This document shows, in pieces, positions 47,987-57,373 of a stretch of DNA of 64,000 bases (positions are counted from its first letter, which is position 1; each line of letters begins with the position of its first letter). The stretch spans positions 2,115,001 to 2,179,000 of the forward strand of contig NZ_JAATJC010000001.1 in the NCBI RefSeq assembly GCF_011927725.1, in the 5' to 3' direction. The notes beneath the pieces were generated by a model. It had not been told where the DNA came from. It made no database searches and saw nothing but the letters and a program-made list of their open reading frames with translations. A program made the translations under genes and the position numbers. This DNA is from Sphingomonas kaistensis (lineage in GTDB: Bacteria; Pseudomonadota; Alphaproteobacteria; Sphingomonadales; Sphingomonadaceae).

Positions 47987-48778
47987 ATGCTTCGGCAATT
48001 CCACAAGATGCATGGGCTCGGAAACGACTTCGTCATCCTCGACGCGCGCGAGGAGCCGCTGGCGATAACCGAGGCCCTCGCCCGCCAGATCGCCGACCGC
48101 CGCGAAGGCATCGGCTGTGACCAGTTGATCCTGCTCGAGCCGAGCGCGACAGCCGACCTCCGGATGCGGATTTTCAACGCCGACGGCAGCGAGGTGCAAA
48201 GCTGCGGCAACGCCACGCGCTGTGTCGTCAAGCTGACCGGCGCCGCCACCATCGAAACCGCCGGCGGCCTGCTCAGCGGCGCCGCCCACGGCTCGGAGGT
48301 CGAGGTCACGCTTGTCGAGCCGCGCTTCGAATGGGATGCCATCCCCCTCGCCTACCCGCTGCCGACCGACCCCATGCCGATGGGCTGGGAGAATCTCGAC
48401 AGGCCCTACATCGTCAATGTCGGCAACCCGCACGCCGTCTTCTTTGTCGACGATCTCGATGACACCGATGTCGAGGGGATCGGGCCGGGCATCGAAACCG
48501 ATCCGGTTTTTCCCGAACGCATCAACGTCAACGTCGCGCAGGTCGAAGGCAATGCCCTTCGCCTCCAGACGTTCGAGCGCGGTGCCGGCCTTACCCGCGC
48601 CTGCGGGACCGGGGCCTGCGCCACCGCGGTCGCCGCGATCCGCGCCCGCCTTGTCACGTCACCGGTGACGGTCCACATGGCTGGCGGCAGTCTCTCCATT
48701 GCCTGGGCCCCCGGCGAGCCGGTTCGGATGCGCGGCTCGGCAACTCACGTCTTCAAGGGCACGATCGACCTCCAATGA
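47987..48778 (+). CDS. dapF: Diaminopimelate epimerase
   Basis: 263 residues; converts LL- to meso-diaminopimelate for lysine and peptidoglycan. FHKMHGLGNDFVILD at the start, catalytic Cys in SCGNATRC (about 75) and GACGTGACATA-type RACGTGACATAVAA (about 205). Overlaps ftsY by 4 nt (ATGA). The mtaB gene often found between dapF and ftsY in sphingomonads is missing. Confidence 0.95.
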   Translation: MLRQFHKMHGLGNDFVILDAREEPLAITEALARQIADRREGIGCDQLILLEPSATADLRMRIFNADGSEVQSCGNATRCVVKLTGAATIETAGGLLSGAAHGSEVEVTLVEPRFEWDAIPLAYPLPTDPMPMGWENLDRPYIVNVGNPHAVFFVDDLDDTDVEGIGPGIETDPVFPERINVNVAQVEGNALRLQTFERGAGLTRACGTGACATAVAAIRARLVTSPVTVHMAGGSLSIAWAPGEPVRMRGSATHVFKGTIDLQ

Positions 48779-49695
48779 GCTGGCTCGACAAACTTACCGG
48801 CGGCTTTCGCAAGACCGCCGACCGTCTCGGCGACAATATCGGCGGGCTCGGCACCGGCGCGAAGGCCGCGCTCGACACCTCGACCCTCGACGACATCGAG
48901 GAAGCGCTGATCGCTTCGGACATCGGTCCGGAAGCCTCCAAGCGCATCCGCAACGCGATCGCCGCCCGCCGGTTCGAGCAACTCGACGAACGGGGCCTGC
49001 GCACTATCCTCGCGGAGGAGATGGAAGCGATCCTGGCGCCGGTCGCAAAGCCGCTCGATATCTGGGGCTTCCCACGGCCGCACGTCATCCTGGTGATCGG
49101 CGTCAACGGGTCGGGCAAGACGACCACCATCGGCAAGCTCGGCGCCTGGCTCAAGGAACAGGATTATGGCGTCATGCTCGCGGCGGGCGATACCTTCCGC
49201 GCCGCCGCCATCGAACAGCTGCGCATCTGGGGAAACCGGATCGACGCGCCCGTCATCAGCGGCAAGGAAGGCGGCGATGCGGCGGGGATCGTGTTCGATG
49301 GCGTCAAGCAGACCACCGCGACCGGGATCGATTGCCTGATCGTCGACACTGCCGGGCGCCTCCAGAACAAGACCCACCTGATGGAGGAATTGTCCAAAGT
49401 CCGCCGGGTTCTCGGGCGGCTTAACCCCGAAAGCCCCCACGACGTCATCCTCGTCCTCGACGCGACCACCGGGCAGAACGCATTGAACCAGATCGAGGTG
49501 TTCCGCGATCTGGCTGGGGTCACGGGACTGGTGATGACCAAGCTCGACGGCACTGCCCGGGGCGGCGTCCTGGTCGCCGCGGCCGAGCGCTTCAAGCTGC
49601 CGATCCACGCCATCGGTGTCGGCGAGGGAGTGAACGACCTTCGTCCATTCGACCCCCGCGCCGTAGCCCGCGCCATCGCCGGACTGACGTCGTGA
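48775..49695 (+). CDS. ftsY: Signal recognition particle receptor FtsY
   Basis: 306 residues: N domain (about 1-90) and G domain with [15 protein letters not shown] (about 110), [22 protein letters not shown] and [10 protein letters not shown]. Lacks the long acidic A domain of E. coli FtsY, the short form usual in alphaproteobacteria. Docks SRP-ribosome complexes at the membrane; the SRP RNA gene is also in this window. Coupled to dapF and to yciB by 4-nt overlaps. Confidence 0.96.
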   Translation: MSWLDKLTGGFRKTADRLGDNIGGLGTGAKAALDTSTLDDIEEALIASDIGPEASKRIRNAIAARRFEQLDERGLRTILAEEMEAILAPVAKPLDIWGFPRPHVILVIGVNGSGKTTTIGKLGAWLKEQDYGVMLAAGDTFRAAAIEQLRIWGNRIDAPVISGKEGGDAAGIVFDGVKQTTATGIDCLIVDTAGRLQNKTHLMEELSKVRRVLGRLNPESPHDVILVLDATTGQNALNQIEVFRDLAGVTGLVMTKLDGTARGGVLVAAAERFKLPIHAIGVGEGVNDLRPFDPRAVARAIAGLTS

Positions 49696-50306
49696 GCGCG
49701 AAGGCCGAACCCGCCGGCGGGTCGAAGCTGCTGATCGACTTTGGTCCGCTGCTCCTGTTCTTCCTGGTCAATTTCCTGGCGCCGGTTTCGCCGCTGACCA
49801 AGATCTTCGTCGCGACCGGGGTGTTCATGGTCGCGATGGTGGCGGCGGTGGCTTATTCCGCCATCCGCTATCGCAGCGTGTCGCCGCTTTTGTGGTTCAG
49901 CGGCTTCATGGTGGTGGTCCTCGGCGGATTGACGCTGTGGCTGCACGACGAGACGTTCATCAAGCTCAAGCCCACCATCTACTACCTGTTCGTCGCCGCC
50001 TTGCTCGGCTTCGGCCTGTGGAAGGACAAGCCGCTGCTGAAGCTGGTCCTGGGCAGCGCCTATCCCGGCCTCGACGAGGAAGGGTGGCGCAAGCTGACCC
50101 GCAACTGGGCGCTGTTCTTCCTGGTCATGGCCGCCGTGAACGAGGCCGTCTGGCGCAACAGCAGCACCGACTTCTGGGTCGGGTTCAAGCTGTGGGGGGC
50201 GATCCCCCTCACCCTTCTGTTCGCCGCCGCCAACGTGCCGATGCTGCTGCGCCACGGCCTCAATACCGAGGACGCCAAACCCGAAGAGCCAGGACCCGTC
50301 GAATGA
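49692..50306 (+). CDS. yciB: Inner membrane-spanning protein YciB (septation protein A family)
   Basis: 204 residues, about five membrane helices. [16 protein letters not shown], the [16 protein letters not shown] stretch and [22 protein letters not shown] ... [13 protein letters not shown] are typical of YciB/IspZ. Linked with cell division and envelope synthesis in enterics; mechanism unclear. Starts with GTG overlapping the ftsY stop. Confidence 0.92.
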   Translation: MSAKAEPAGGSKLLIDFGPLLLFFLVNFLAPVSPLTKIFVATGVFMVAMVAAVAYSAIRYRSVSPLLWFSGFMVVVLGGLTLWLHDETFIKLKPTIYYLFVAALLGFGLWKDKPLLKLVLGSAYPGLDEEGWRKLTRNWALFFLVMAAVNEAVWRNSSTDFWVGFKLWGAIPLTLLFAAANVPMLLRHGLNTEDAKPEEPGPVE

Positions 50307-51235
50307 GCACTCCTGCACTGTCCATTCGAGGCCTGCGCAAGGCCTATGCCAGCGGTACCGAGGCGCTGAAGAGCGTCGACCTCGACATCGCTTCCGGCGA
50401 GATCTTTGCGTTGCTGGGTCCGAACGGCGCAGGAAAGACGACGTTGATCTCGATCGTCTGCGGCCTGGTCCGCGCGACGTCGGGGGAAGTGCTGGTCGAG
50501 GGCAAGCACTGGCTGAACGACTACAAAGGCGCGCGGCGGCGGATCGGCCTCGTCCCGCAGGAAATGAACATCGACGTGTTCGAGCCGGTCTGGAACACCG
50601 TCGCCTTCAGCCGTGAGCTGTTCGGCCTGCCCCGCAACGACGCCCATATCGAACAGGTGCTGCGCGACCTCACCTTGTGGGACAAGCGCAAGAATATCCT
50701 CAAGGACCTGTCGGGCGGCATGAAGCGCCGGGTGATGATCGCCAAGGCGCTGGCCCACGAACCCGACATCCTGTTCCTCGACGAGCCCACCGCCGGGGTC
50801 GATGTCGAACTCCGCAAGGAGATGTGGGCAATGGTCCGCCTGCTGCGCGAGAAGGGCGTCACCATCATCCTGACGACCCATTACATCGAGGAAGCCGAGG
50901 AGATGGCCGACCGGGTGGGGGTCATCAACAAGGGTGAGTTGATCCTCGTGGAGGAAAAGGCCGAGCTGATGAAGAAGCTCGGCCGCAAGACCTTGCACCT
51001 GCAGCTTGCCGAGCCGCTTTCCGACGTCCCGCCAGCCCTTCAGGACTGGAAGCCAAGGCTGTCGGACGACGGCCTGACCCTGACCTACGATTTCGATCGC
51101 CATGCAGAGCGGACCGGCATCCCCTCGCTGCTGGCGGCGATGCGCGACGCGGGCATTGCCTTCAAGGACCTCGACACCAAGCAGTCGAGCCTCGAAGACA
51201 TCTTCGTCGGGCTGATCCATGGAGGCGTGAAGTGA
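50303..51235 (+). CDS. ABC-2 type exporter ATP-binding protein (YadG-like)
   Basis: 310 residues. Walker [10 protein letters not shown] (about 39), signature LSGGMKRR (about 138), Walker [14 protein letters not shown], switch His in [14 protein letters not shown], and a C-terminal about 80-residue extension as in YadG/NodI-type proteins. Forms an exporter with the following permease; substrate unknown. Overlaps yciB and the permease by 4 nt. Confidence 0.92.
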   Translation: MSTPALSIRGLRKAYASGTEALKSVDLDIASGEIFALLGPNGAGKTTLISIVCGLVRATSGEVLVEGKHWLNDYKGARRRIGLVPQEMNIDVFEPVWNTVAFSRELFGLPRNDAHIEQVLRDLTLWDKRKNILKDLSGGMKRRVMIAKALAHEPDILFLDEPTAGVDVELRKEMWAMVRLLREKGVTIILTTHYIEEAEEMADRVGVINKGELILVEEKAELMKKLGRKTLHLQLAEPLSDVPPALQDWKPRLSDDGLTLTYDFDRHAERTGIPSLLAAMRDAGIAFKDLDTKQSSLEDIFVGLIHGGVK

Positions 51236-51993
51236 ACCTGCGCGGCACCTTCGCCATCTACAAGTTCGAGATGCACCGCTTCCGCCGCACCCTGTGGACC
51301 GGAATGGCGGTGCCGGTGATCACCACCTGCCTGTATTTCATCGTCTTCGGCTCGGCGATTGGAAGCCGGATGACCGAGGTCAACGGCATTCCCTACGGCG
51401 CATTCATCGTGCCCGGACTGATGATGCTGAGCCTGTTCACCGAAAGCATCTTCAACGCCAGCTTCGGCATCCACATGCCGCGGTTCACCGGCACCATCTA
51501 CGAGATCCTCTCGGCACCCCTGTCGGCGGTGGAAACGGTGCTGGGCTATGTCGGTGCGGCGGCGACCAAGGCGACGCTGGTGGCGCTGGTGATCTTCGCC
51601 ACCGCGCACCTGTTCGTGCCGGTGCGGGTCGAGCATCCGATCGCAGCGCTCGCCTTCCTGATCCTGGTGGCGGTGACATTCTGCCTGTTCGGCTTCATCA
51701 TCGGCGTCTGGGCCAAGGGGTTCGAGCAGTTGCAGGTGATCCCACTGCTGGTGGTCACCCCGCTCACCTTCCTTGGCGGCGCCTTCTACTCGATCGACAT
51801 GCTGCCCGAGCCGTGGCGGACGATCACCCTATTTAACCCGGTGGTGTATCTGATCAACGGCTTCCGCTGGTGCTTCTTCGGCACCGCGGACGTCAGCTTC
51901 GGGCTGGCGCTCGGCGCGACTCTGGCGTTCGGCGCGACCTGCCTGGCCGGCATCTGGTGGATCTTCCGGTCGGGCTACCGGCTGAAAGCTTGA
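51232..51993 (+). CDS. ABC-2 type exporter permease (YadH-like)
   Basis: 253 residues, six membrane helices. [13 protein letters not shown] at the N-terminus, [19 protein letters not shown], and [19 protein letters not shown] are ABC-2 family blocks. GTG start overlaps the ATPase stop (GTGA). Followed by a hairpin shared with convergent sodB. Confidence 0.92.
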   Translation: MNLRGTFAIYKFEMHRFRRTLWTGMAVPVITTCLYFIVFGSAIGSRMTEVNGIPYGAFIVPGLMMLSLFTESIFNASFGIHMPRFTGTIYEILSAPLSAVETVLGYVGAAATKATLVALVIFATAHLFVPVRVEHPIAALAFLILVAVTFCLFGFIIGVWAKGFEQLQVIPLLVVTPLTFLGGAFYSIDMLPEPWRTITLFNPVVYLINGFRWCFFGTADVSFGLALGATLAFGATCLAGIWWIFRSGYRLKA

Positions 51994-52021
51994 GGGCCCC
52001 GGCTCAACGCCGAGGCCCCCT
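51993..52021. terminator. Hairpin between ABC permease and sodB
   Basis: GGGCCCCGGC, 5-nt loop, GCCGAGGCCC with one internal mismatch, starting at the permease stop and 12 nt from the sodB stop. Convergent placement suggests a shared terminator; no T run. Confidence 0.5.
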
Positions 52022-52032
52022 GAACGATCAGC

Positions 52033-52641
52033 TTACTTGGCCGAAGCCAGATGCTCGGCCGCCTTGTCCCAGTTCACCACGTCCCACCATGCCTTGAGAT
52101 AATCGGCGCGGCGGTTGTTGTAGGTGAGGTAGTAAGCGTGCTCCCACACGTCGTTGCCGAGGATCGGGGTGCCCTTCACTTCGGCGACGTCCATCAGGGG
52201 ATTGTCCTGGTTGGGGGTCGAGCTGACCACCAGCCCCTGCCCCGGCACCGCAACCAGCCATGCCCAGCCCGAGCCGAACTGGCCGGCGCCCGCCGCATTG
52301 AACTTTTCCTTCAGGCCATCGAGCGAGCCGAACGCGCTGTCGATCGCCTGCGCCAGCTCACCGCTCGGGCTTCCACCGCCGGGAGTCATGATCTCCCAGA
52401 AGAAGCTGTGGTTCCAGTGCCCGCCGCCATTGTTGCGCACGACCTTGGAGCCGGCGCCGGCATTGGCGACCAGCTCTTCGAGGCTCTTGCCCTGAAGCGA
52501 CGGATCGCCCTCGACCGCCTTGTTGAGGTTGTCGACATAGGTCTGGTGATGCTTGTCGTGGTGAAGCTTCATCGTGGCCGCATCGATGGTCGGCTCGAGC
52601 GCCGCATAATCGTACGGCAGAGGGGCGACGGTGAAGGCCAT
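52033..52641 (-). CDS. sodB: Superoxide dismutase (Fe/Mn type)
   Basis: 202 residues. Metal ligands: His in [13 protein letters not shown] (about 27), His in NHSFFWEIM (about 78), and DVWEHAYYL (Asp, His about 164-168). [10 protein letters not shown] with Gln before the Phe-Gly is the iron-type arrangement. Cytoplasmic; converts superoxide to peroxide and oxygen. Upstream open frame is ignored since AAGGAG precedes ATG 52641. Confidence 0.95.
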   Translation of the reverse strand: MAFTVAPLPYDYAALEPTIDAATMKLHHDKHHQTYVDNLNKAVEGDPSLQGKSLEELVANAGAGSKVVRNNGGGHWNHSFFWEIMTPGGGSPSGELAQAIDSAFGSLDGLKEKFNAAGAGQFGSGWAWLVAVPGQGLVVSSTPNQDNPLMDVAEVKGTPILGNDVWEHAYYLTYNNRRADYLKAWWDVVNWDKAAEHLASAK

Positions 52642-52716
52642 GATCAAGCTCCTTGGCTGGTAAAGACGTACCGGCCATGTGGTCAGCGGCCAGTCGTTAG
52701 TCAACGCGGCAGGAGG

Positions 52717-53763
52717 TCAGGCGGGTTCGCTGTCCATCAGCTTGTGGCGCTTCAGCGCGTGACGCAGCTGGTCGTAGCTGAGCGACAGCGCGGCGGCGGT
52801 GGCGCGCTGGTTGAAGCGGTTGGACTTGAGCGCCTGTTCGAGGATCGCGCGTTCATAGGCGTGCACTGCCGCACGGAAATCGCCGGTTTCCGCGGTGGGG
52901 GTCATGGCGGCGGGCGTCGTTTCGATCTCGTCATCAACCGGAGCCGGGGCGGCAGCGGGGGCGGCTGCCACGGCAGGAGCTCCGAGCGACCAGGGCGAGG
53001 CGAACGGATCGAACTGGATCGCAGCGATCGGTTCGTCCGGGCTGTCCCAGCGATAGACCGCGCGTTCGATCACGTTGCGCAGCTCGCGGACGTTGCCCGG
53101 CCAGCCGTAATTCTCGAGCGCGCTCATCGCCTCGCGCGAGAAACCGGGCCAGCCGGTCCATTCGAGTTCGGAGGCCATGCGCCGCCCGAAATGTTCGGCC
53201 AGCAGCGACACGTCGCCCTTGCGCAGGCGAAGCGGCGGCAGGGTCACCACTTCGAAGCTCAACCGGTCGAGAAGGTCGGCGCGGAACTTGCCCTCGTCGG
53301 TCAGGCGCGGCAAATGTTCGTTGGTGGCAGCGACGATGCGGACATCGACCTTGACCGGACGGCTGGCGCCGATGCGCGTCACCTCGCCATATTCGACCGC
53401 GCGGAGCAGCCGGTCCTGCGCCGGGCTCGACAGGGTCGCCAGTTCGTCGAGGAACAGGGTTCCGCCATCGGCCTCCTCGAAGCGGCCCTTGCGGGTCTTG
53501 GCGGCGCCGGTGAAGGCACCCGCCTCGTGTCCGAACAGCTCGGCCTCGATCAGGTTCTCGGGCAGTGCCGCGCAATTCATGGTCACCAGCGGCCCGGCCC
53601 AGCGGCCGGACAGGTGGTGCAGGCGCTCCGCGATCAATTCCTTGCCGGTCCCGCGCTCGCCGATCACCAGCACCGGGCGGTTGAGCGGCGCGGCACGGCT
53701 CGCCCGCTCGACGGCGTCGAGGAACGGGATGCTCTGGCCGATGAAATTCAAGGTGCGCGCCAC
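52717..53763 (-). CDS. pspF: Phage shock operon activator PspF
   Basis: 348 residues. Sigma-54 activator with no receiver: IGERGTGKELIAERLHHLS (Walker A), intact ELFGHEAGAFTGA loop, TLFLDELATL (Walker B), YGWPGNVRELRNVIERAVYR, and a Fis-type helix-turn-helix at the C-terminus (RATAAALSLSYDQLRHALKR). GTG 53763 gives the normal PspF N-terminus (NFIGQSIPFLDAVERASRAAP). Divergent from pspA, which carries a -24/-12 promoter. An Ala/Pro linker (about 235-262) separates the domains. Confidence 0.93.
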   Translation of the reverse strand: MARTLNFIGQSIPFLDAVERASRAAPLNRPVLVIGERGTGKELIAERLHHLSGRWAGPLVTMNCAALPENLIEAELFGHEAGAFTGAAKTRKGRFEEADGGTLFLDELATLSSPAQDRLLRAVEYGEVTRIGASRPVKVDVRIVAATNEHLPRLTDEGKFRADLLDRLSFEVVTLPPLRLRKGDVSLLAEHFGRRMASELEWTGWPGFSREAMSALENYGWPGNVRELRNVIERAVYRWDSPDEPIAAIQFDPFASPWSLGAPAVAAAPAAAPAPVDDEIETTPAAMTPTAETGDFRAAVHAYERAILEQALKSNRFNQRATAAALSLSYDQLRHALKRHKLMDSEPA

Positions 53764-53771
53764 GGGCAAGA

Positions 53772-53815
53772 GTTGGTGTGATTTTCCAAGCCTTGGCAAG
53801 TTTTTTCCGACCAAC
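53772..53815. promoter_or_regulatory. Putative PspF upstream activating sites
   Basis: Dyads in the pspF-pspA gap: CCAAG-C-CTTGG (53786-53796) flanked by GTTGGT (53772-53777) and its complement ACCAAC (53810-53815). They lie 50-95 bp upstream of the -24 box, the usual distance for an enhancer. Binding by PspF is inferred. Confidence 0.45.
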
Positions 53816-53864
53816 CGACAGTCGTTCGACGGCGGATTTTGGCGTTTCCCGTATTTTCACAAAA

Positions 53865-53881
53865 CTGGCACGGGACGTGCA
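53865..53881 (+). promoter_or_regulatory. Sigma-54 (-24/-12) promoter of pspA
   Basis: CTGGCACG (53865-53872), 5 nt, TGCA (53878-53881): -24 GG and -12 GC with correct spacing. About 48 bp before the pspA ATG. Matches the sigma-54 consensus at all but one -12 position and is consistent with PspF control. Confidence 0.8.
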
Positions 53882-53928
53882 TAGTTGGTAGCACAGACAG
53901 GGCCCCACTCTCGTGAGGTACGAATAGA

Positions 53929-54597
53929 ATGAGCATCTTTTCCCGCACCCGGGACATCATGGCCGCCAACCTGACCGAGCTTCTCGATCGCGCGGAGGAT
54001 CCCTCGCGGATGATCCGCATGGTCATCCTCGAGATGGAGGAAACGCTGGTGGAAGTCCGCGCGTCGGCTGCGCGCAGCATCGCCGACGCCAAGGAAATGC
54101 GCCGCGCGATGGTTCGCCTGGAAGGGATCACCGACAGCTGGACCGAAAAGGCCGAGCTGGCGCTCTCCAAGGGCCGCGAGGACCTCGCCAAGGCCGCGCT
54201 GATCGAGCGCCAGAAGGCGGCCGACATGGCCAAGGGCCTTGAGGCCGAGGTGGCGGTGATCGACACCACCCTCAAGGCCTATGAAGCCGACATCGCCAAG
54301 CTGCAGGGCAAGCTGCGCGAGGCACGTTCGCGCCAGAACGCCATCTCGACCCGGATCGAAAGCGCGGTCACTCGTGCCAAGGCGCGCGAGATGCTGAACG
54401 GCAGCCGGACCGAGGATGCGTTCAGCCGTTTCGAGCTGCTCGAGCGCCGCGCCGACTTCGCCGAAGGCCGCGCCGAAGCGCTGGGCATGACCGGGCCGAA
54501 GAGCCTGGAAGAAGAGATCGCCGACCTCCGCGCCGAGGAGCAGGTCGACAAGGAATTGGAAGCGCTCAAGGCGCGCCTCGCGAACAAGGGGGAATGA
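53929..54597 (+). CDS. pspA: Phage shock protein A
   Basis: 222 residues, almost all helical coiled coil (PspA/IM30, ESCRT-III-like). MSIFSRTRDIMAANLTELLDRAEDP is the membrane-binding amphipathic start; MIRMVILEMEETLVEVR follows. Guards inner membrane integrity and inhibits PspF when unstressed. First gene of the sigma-54 operon; pspB begins within 4 nt of its stop. Confidence 0.95.
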   Translation: MSIFSRTRDIMAANLTELLDRAEDPSRMIRMVILEMEETLVEVRASAARSIADAKEMRRAMVRLEGITDSWTEKAELALSKGREDLAKAALIERQKAADMAKGLEAEVAVIDTTLKAYEADIAKLQGKLREARSRQNAISTRIESAVTRAKAREMLNGSRTEDAFSRFELLERRADFAEGRAEALGMTGPKSLEEEIADLRAEEQVDKELEALKARLANKGE

Positions 54598-54600
54598 TTG

Positions 54601-54927
54601 GTGGAAGACGTACTGATCCCAGTACTGATCGTCGGCATGCTGTTTATTGGCCTGCCATGGCTGATCATGCACTACGTCACGCGCTGGAAGACTGCAGCCA
54701 CGCTGACCGGTGGTGACGAACGCTTGCTGGAGGAATTGCACGACCTGGCTCGCCGGCTGGACGACCGGATGTGCTCGATCGAGCGCATCATGACCGCCGA
54801 AAATCCCAATTGGCGCCAGCAATGCGCGCCCGAGCAGCAGGCGCTCCCGTCGCGCAGCGCAGACCTCGATATCGACGCCGAATTCGCTCGCCTGTCCGAG
54901 CGGAGCCGGACCCGGGAGGTGCGCTGA
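54601..54927 (+). CDS. pspB: Phage shock protein B-like membrane protein
   Basis: 108 residues. One N-terminal helix (VLIPVLIVGMLFIGLPWLIMHYV), then a coiled coil DLARRLDDRMCSIERIMTAENPNWR as in PspB; the 35-residue acidic tail after it is an addition relative to E. coli PspB (74). GTG 54601 sits 7 nt after GGGGGA; TTG 54598 is an equal reading. Transmits stress to PspA with PspC. Confidence 0.85.
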   Translation: MEDVLIPVLIVGMLFIGLPWLIMHYVTRWKTAATLTGGDERLLEELHDLARRLDDRMCSIERIMTAENPNWRQQCAPEQQALPSRSADLDIDAEFARLSERSRTREVR

Positions 54928-54928
54928 C

Positions 54929-55318
54929 ATGGCTACCCAGCCGCCGACCCGCACCCGCTTCTACAAGGACAAGCGCAACGGCAAGGTGATGGGCGTCTGC
55001 GCCGGCATCGCCGACTATACCGGGCTCGATGTCCTGGTCGTCCGGATCATGATGTTTATGGCGATCTGGCTTTCCGGTTTCGCGGTCCTGCCCTTCTACT
55101 TCGTGCTCGGAATGATCGCCGAGGATCGTCCGCGCGAACTCAGCAACGACAGTCCCGAGGACAAGCGTTTCTGGCAGCAGGTCCGGGTCTCCCCGACCCG
55201 CACCGCGCGCGACATCCGCATGAACCTGAAGGCGATCGACCGCCGCCTGGCCGACGTCGAAAGCTATGTCCTCACGAACAACCGCAGTCTCGCTCGCGAA
55301 ATCGAGGAACTGCGCTAG
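54929..55318 (+). CDS. pspC: Phage shock protein C
   Basis: 129 residues. PspC domain: RFYKDKRNGKVMGVCAGIADYTGLD (about 10-34), a membrane helix VRIMMFMAIWLSGFAVLPFYFVLG, and a C-terminal helix AIDRRLADVESYVLTNNRSLAREIEELR. Inner membrane sensor that recruits PspA. GGGAGG precedes ATG 54929. Confidence 0.93.
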   Translation: MATQPPTRTRFYKDKRNGKVMGVCAGIADYTGLDVLVVRIMMFMAIWLSGFAVLPFYFVLGMIAEDRPRELSNDSPEDKRFWQQVRVSPTRTARDIRMNLKAIDRRLADVESYVLTNNRSLAREIEELR

Positions 55319-55351
55319 TATCCCTCTCACATTGCAAGAGGTTCTCGAGTC

Positions 55352-55639
55352 ATGTCGCCACTTATGATCCCGATCATCGGCATGATGATCCCCATCATCG
55401 CCATTCTCGCCAAGGTCTACATGCGATCGATGGAGATGAAGGAGCGGCAGCTTACCGCCATGGGTGAAAATACCGCCGAAAAGGCTGCCCAGTATGCCAG
55501 CCGCGTCGCCGAGCTCGAGCAGCGGGTCCGCGTCCTGGAGCGCATCGCCACCGATGGAGGCATCCAGACCGCCGCCCAGATCGAGGCGCTGCGCGATTCG
55601 CCGGTCAGCTTCGAGACGATGCGGGAAAAGGTGCAGTGA
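55352..55639 (+). CDS. Psp-associated small membrane/coiled-coil protein
   Basis: 95 residues. One membrane helix (MIPIIGMMIPIIAILAKVYM) and a coiled coil (VAELEQRVRVLERIATDGGIQTAAQIEALRD). The RVRVLERI segment repeats the SIERI pattern of PspB. In the psp operon by position, 33 nt after pspC. Not a known PspD; function inferred only as part of the membrane stress complex. Confidence 0.65.
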   Translation: MSPLMIPIIGMMIPIIAILAKVYMRSMEMKERQLTAMGENTAEKAAQYASRVAELEQRVRVLERIATDGGIQTAAQIEALRDSPVSFETMREKVQ

Positions 55640-55917
55640 GGGATCCGTTTGTCTTTGTCCTCGTCCTGATCGCGATGGTGTTTGCCTTCCAGATCATCAA
55701 GCACAAGATGGGCATACCCGACGGCAATCGCCGCCATCGCCACGGCCACGGCCACGGCCTTCCGGACGCCAATGCCAGCGCCGCCGAGCGGCTCGAATCC
55801 GACCGGCTGCGTGAAGAACTTCGCCAGCTCAAAGAGCGGATGGCGGTGATCGAACGCATTACGGTCGAGAAAGAGAACAGCCTGTCGCGCGAGATCGAGG
55901 ACCTACGCAACAAGTGA
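55636..55917 (+). CDS. Psp-associated small membrane protein with His-rich linker
   Basis: 93 residues. One membrane helix (FVFVLVLIAMVFAFQIIKH), a short His-rich linker NRRHRHGHGHGLPD (about 31-44) that could bind metal, and a coiled coil LREELRQLKERMAVIERITVEKENSLSREIEDL. Its end repeats the end of PspC (SLxREIExLR). GTG start overlaps the previous stop. Function unknown; probably a fifth psp component. Confidence 0.65.
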   Translation: MRDPFVFVLVLIAMVFAFQIIKHKMGIPDGNRRHRHGHGHGLPDANASAAERLESDRLREELRQLKERMAVIERITVEKENSLSREIEDLRNK

Positions 55918-55957
55918 GGGGGTGGACCCCGGCCCGGTCCGGGGTACAGGAAGCGCG

Positions 55958-56368
55958 ATGCCCCTCCCCGCCCTCTCCGACCTGCGCGACGATTATGAGC
56001 TGCTCGAGGCCGAAGAGCGCTACCGGCTCCTGATCGACCTCGGACGCGATCTCGATCCGATGCCGGATGCGCTCAAGACCGACGCCACCAAGGTCCGTGG
56101 CTGTTCGGCCAGCGTGTGGGTCTATCCGACCCGCCTCGAGGATGGCCGCCTGCACTTCCTCGCCGACAGCAATGCCGCGATCACCAAGGGCATCGTCGCA
56201 CTGGTGCTGAGCACGGTCCAGGACCGCAGCCCAGCCGACATCGCCGCCACCGACATCACCGCCGAGCTCGAACCGTTCGACCTGTCGCGCCAGCTGTCGT
56301 CCAATCGCACCCAGGGCATCCCCAACATGATCGCGCTGGTCCAGGATACGGCGAAGCGGCTGGCATGA
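55958..56368 (+). CDS. sufE: SufE family Fe-S cluster sulfur acceptor
   Basis: 136 residues. LRDDYELLEAEERYRLLIDLG at the start and KVRGCSASVWV with the persulfide-accepting Cys (about 51); the C-terminal stretch SNRTQGIPNMIALVQ is typical. Takes sulfur from a cysteine desulfurase (two are encoded at the right end) for Fe-S assembly. AGGAA 6 nt before ATG 55958. Overlaps the thioesterase by 4 nt. Confidence 0.92.
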   Translation: MPLPALSDLRDDYELLEAEERYRLLIDLGRDLDPMPDALKTDATKVRGCSASVWVYPTRLEDGRLHFLADSNAAITKGIVALVLSTVQDRSPADIAATDITAELEPFDLSRQLSSNRTQGIPNMIALVQDTAKRLA

Positions 56369-56808
56369 GCGACTTTCGCGCCGGCGTTAGTGCGCCGTTC
56401 GATCCCGCGCTGTTCTTCGCCATGGCCCGCAAGGTCGGGCACGGCCGCGCCCTCGGGCTCGAATATCGCGCCCATGGTGACGACTGGGTCGAACTGGCGC
56501 TGCCGTGGCGGCCCGAACTCGTCAGCATGCCCGACAGCGGGATCATGGCGACGGGCGCGATCGTCAGCCTGGTCGATACCTGCTCGGGCACCTCGGTGTG
56601 GACCGCGCTCGGCGGCTTCCGGGCGGCGGTGACGCTGGACCTCCGGCTCGACTACTTACGGCCAGCCTCCAGGGGCGAGACGGTGATCGCGCGCTGTGAA
56701 TGCTACAAGATCACCCGCAATGTCGCCTTCGTCCGCGGGGTCGCGCATGGCGGCGACGAGAAGCGTCCGATCGCCCATAGCGCGGCGACCTTCGTCGCGG
56801 TCGACTAG
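56365..56808 (+). CDS. PaaI-type hot-dog thioesterase
   Basis: 147 residues, hot-dog fold. ELVSMPDSGIMATGAIVSLVDTCSGTSVW holds the catalytic acidic residue and helix; TLDLRLDYLRPASRGETVIARCE is the conserved beta region. Hydrolyses acyl or aromatic CoA thioesters; substrate unknown. Coupled to sufE by a 4-nt overlap and convergent with the DnaJ-domain gene (4-nt overlap). Confidence 0.88.
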   Translation: MSDFRAGVSAPFDPALFFAMARKVGHGRALGLEYRAHGDDWVELALPWRPELVSMPDSGIMATGAIVSLVDTCSGTSVWTALGGFRAAVTLDLRLDYLRPASRGETVIARCECYKITRNVAFVRGVAHGGDEKRPIAHSAATFVAVD

Positions 56809-57341
56809 CCGGCTGCCGTCTTGCGCTCTTCGGCCTTGCGCAGCACGTCATAGGCTGCCTGAACCGCCTGGAAGCGCTTGGCGGCTTCCTCGTCACCGGG
56901 CTTGAGGTCGGGGTGGCTCGCCTTGGCCAGGCGGCGATGGGCCGCCTTGATCTCGTCGAACCCGGCGTCGGTCTCCACTTCGAGGACCGACAGAGCGCGC
57001 ATCTCCTCGCGGCTGCGGGTGCCGTCACCGGGACCGCCCCAGGCATAGTGCGAGCTTTGCTTGTAGCCGTCCGCACCCCGGCGCTCGTTGGCTTCGCGCT
57101 CGGCCGCCTCGGCCGCCGTCAGATTGGCGAAATAGTCCCAGTTCTTATTGTATTCGGCGGCATGCGCCTCGCAGAAGTGCCAGCGCTCGGGGCTGTTCGG
57201 CGCCTTGGGCGCGGGACGATCGCCCGGGTTCATGCAACCCTCGCGGTCGCACAAGCGCACGCGCGCCGCGTCCCGGCCCTTGTCGGCATAGGAGCGCCAG
57301 CGGGGAAATCCCCAGTCGTTGGAGCGGGTCGAGCGGGCCAT
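56805..57341 (-). CDS. DnaJ-domain protein
   Basis: 178 residues. C-terminal J domain (about 115-175) with the HPD motif in AKASHPDLKPGD and YDVLRKAEER. N-terminal part has a possible zinc pair region (LCDREGCMNP ... WHFCEAHAAEY) with four Cys/His positions. A single-domain Hsp40-like co-chaperone widespread in alphaproteobacteria; client unknown. Starts 33 nt downstream of rnpB. Confidence 0.85.
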   Translation of the reverse strand: MARSTRSNDWGFPRWRSYADKGRDAARVRLCDREGCMNPGDRPAPKAPNSPERWHFCEAHAAEYNKNWDYFANLTAAEAAEREANERRGADGYKQSSHYAWGGPGDGTRSREEMRALSVLEVETDAGFDEIKAAHRRLAKASHPDLKPGDEEAAKRFQAVQAAYDVLRKAEERKTAAG

Positions 57342-57373
57342 GAGCGTTCTAACTAGTTGAAGGACGTGAAAGT

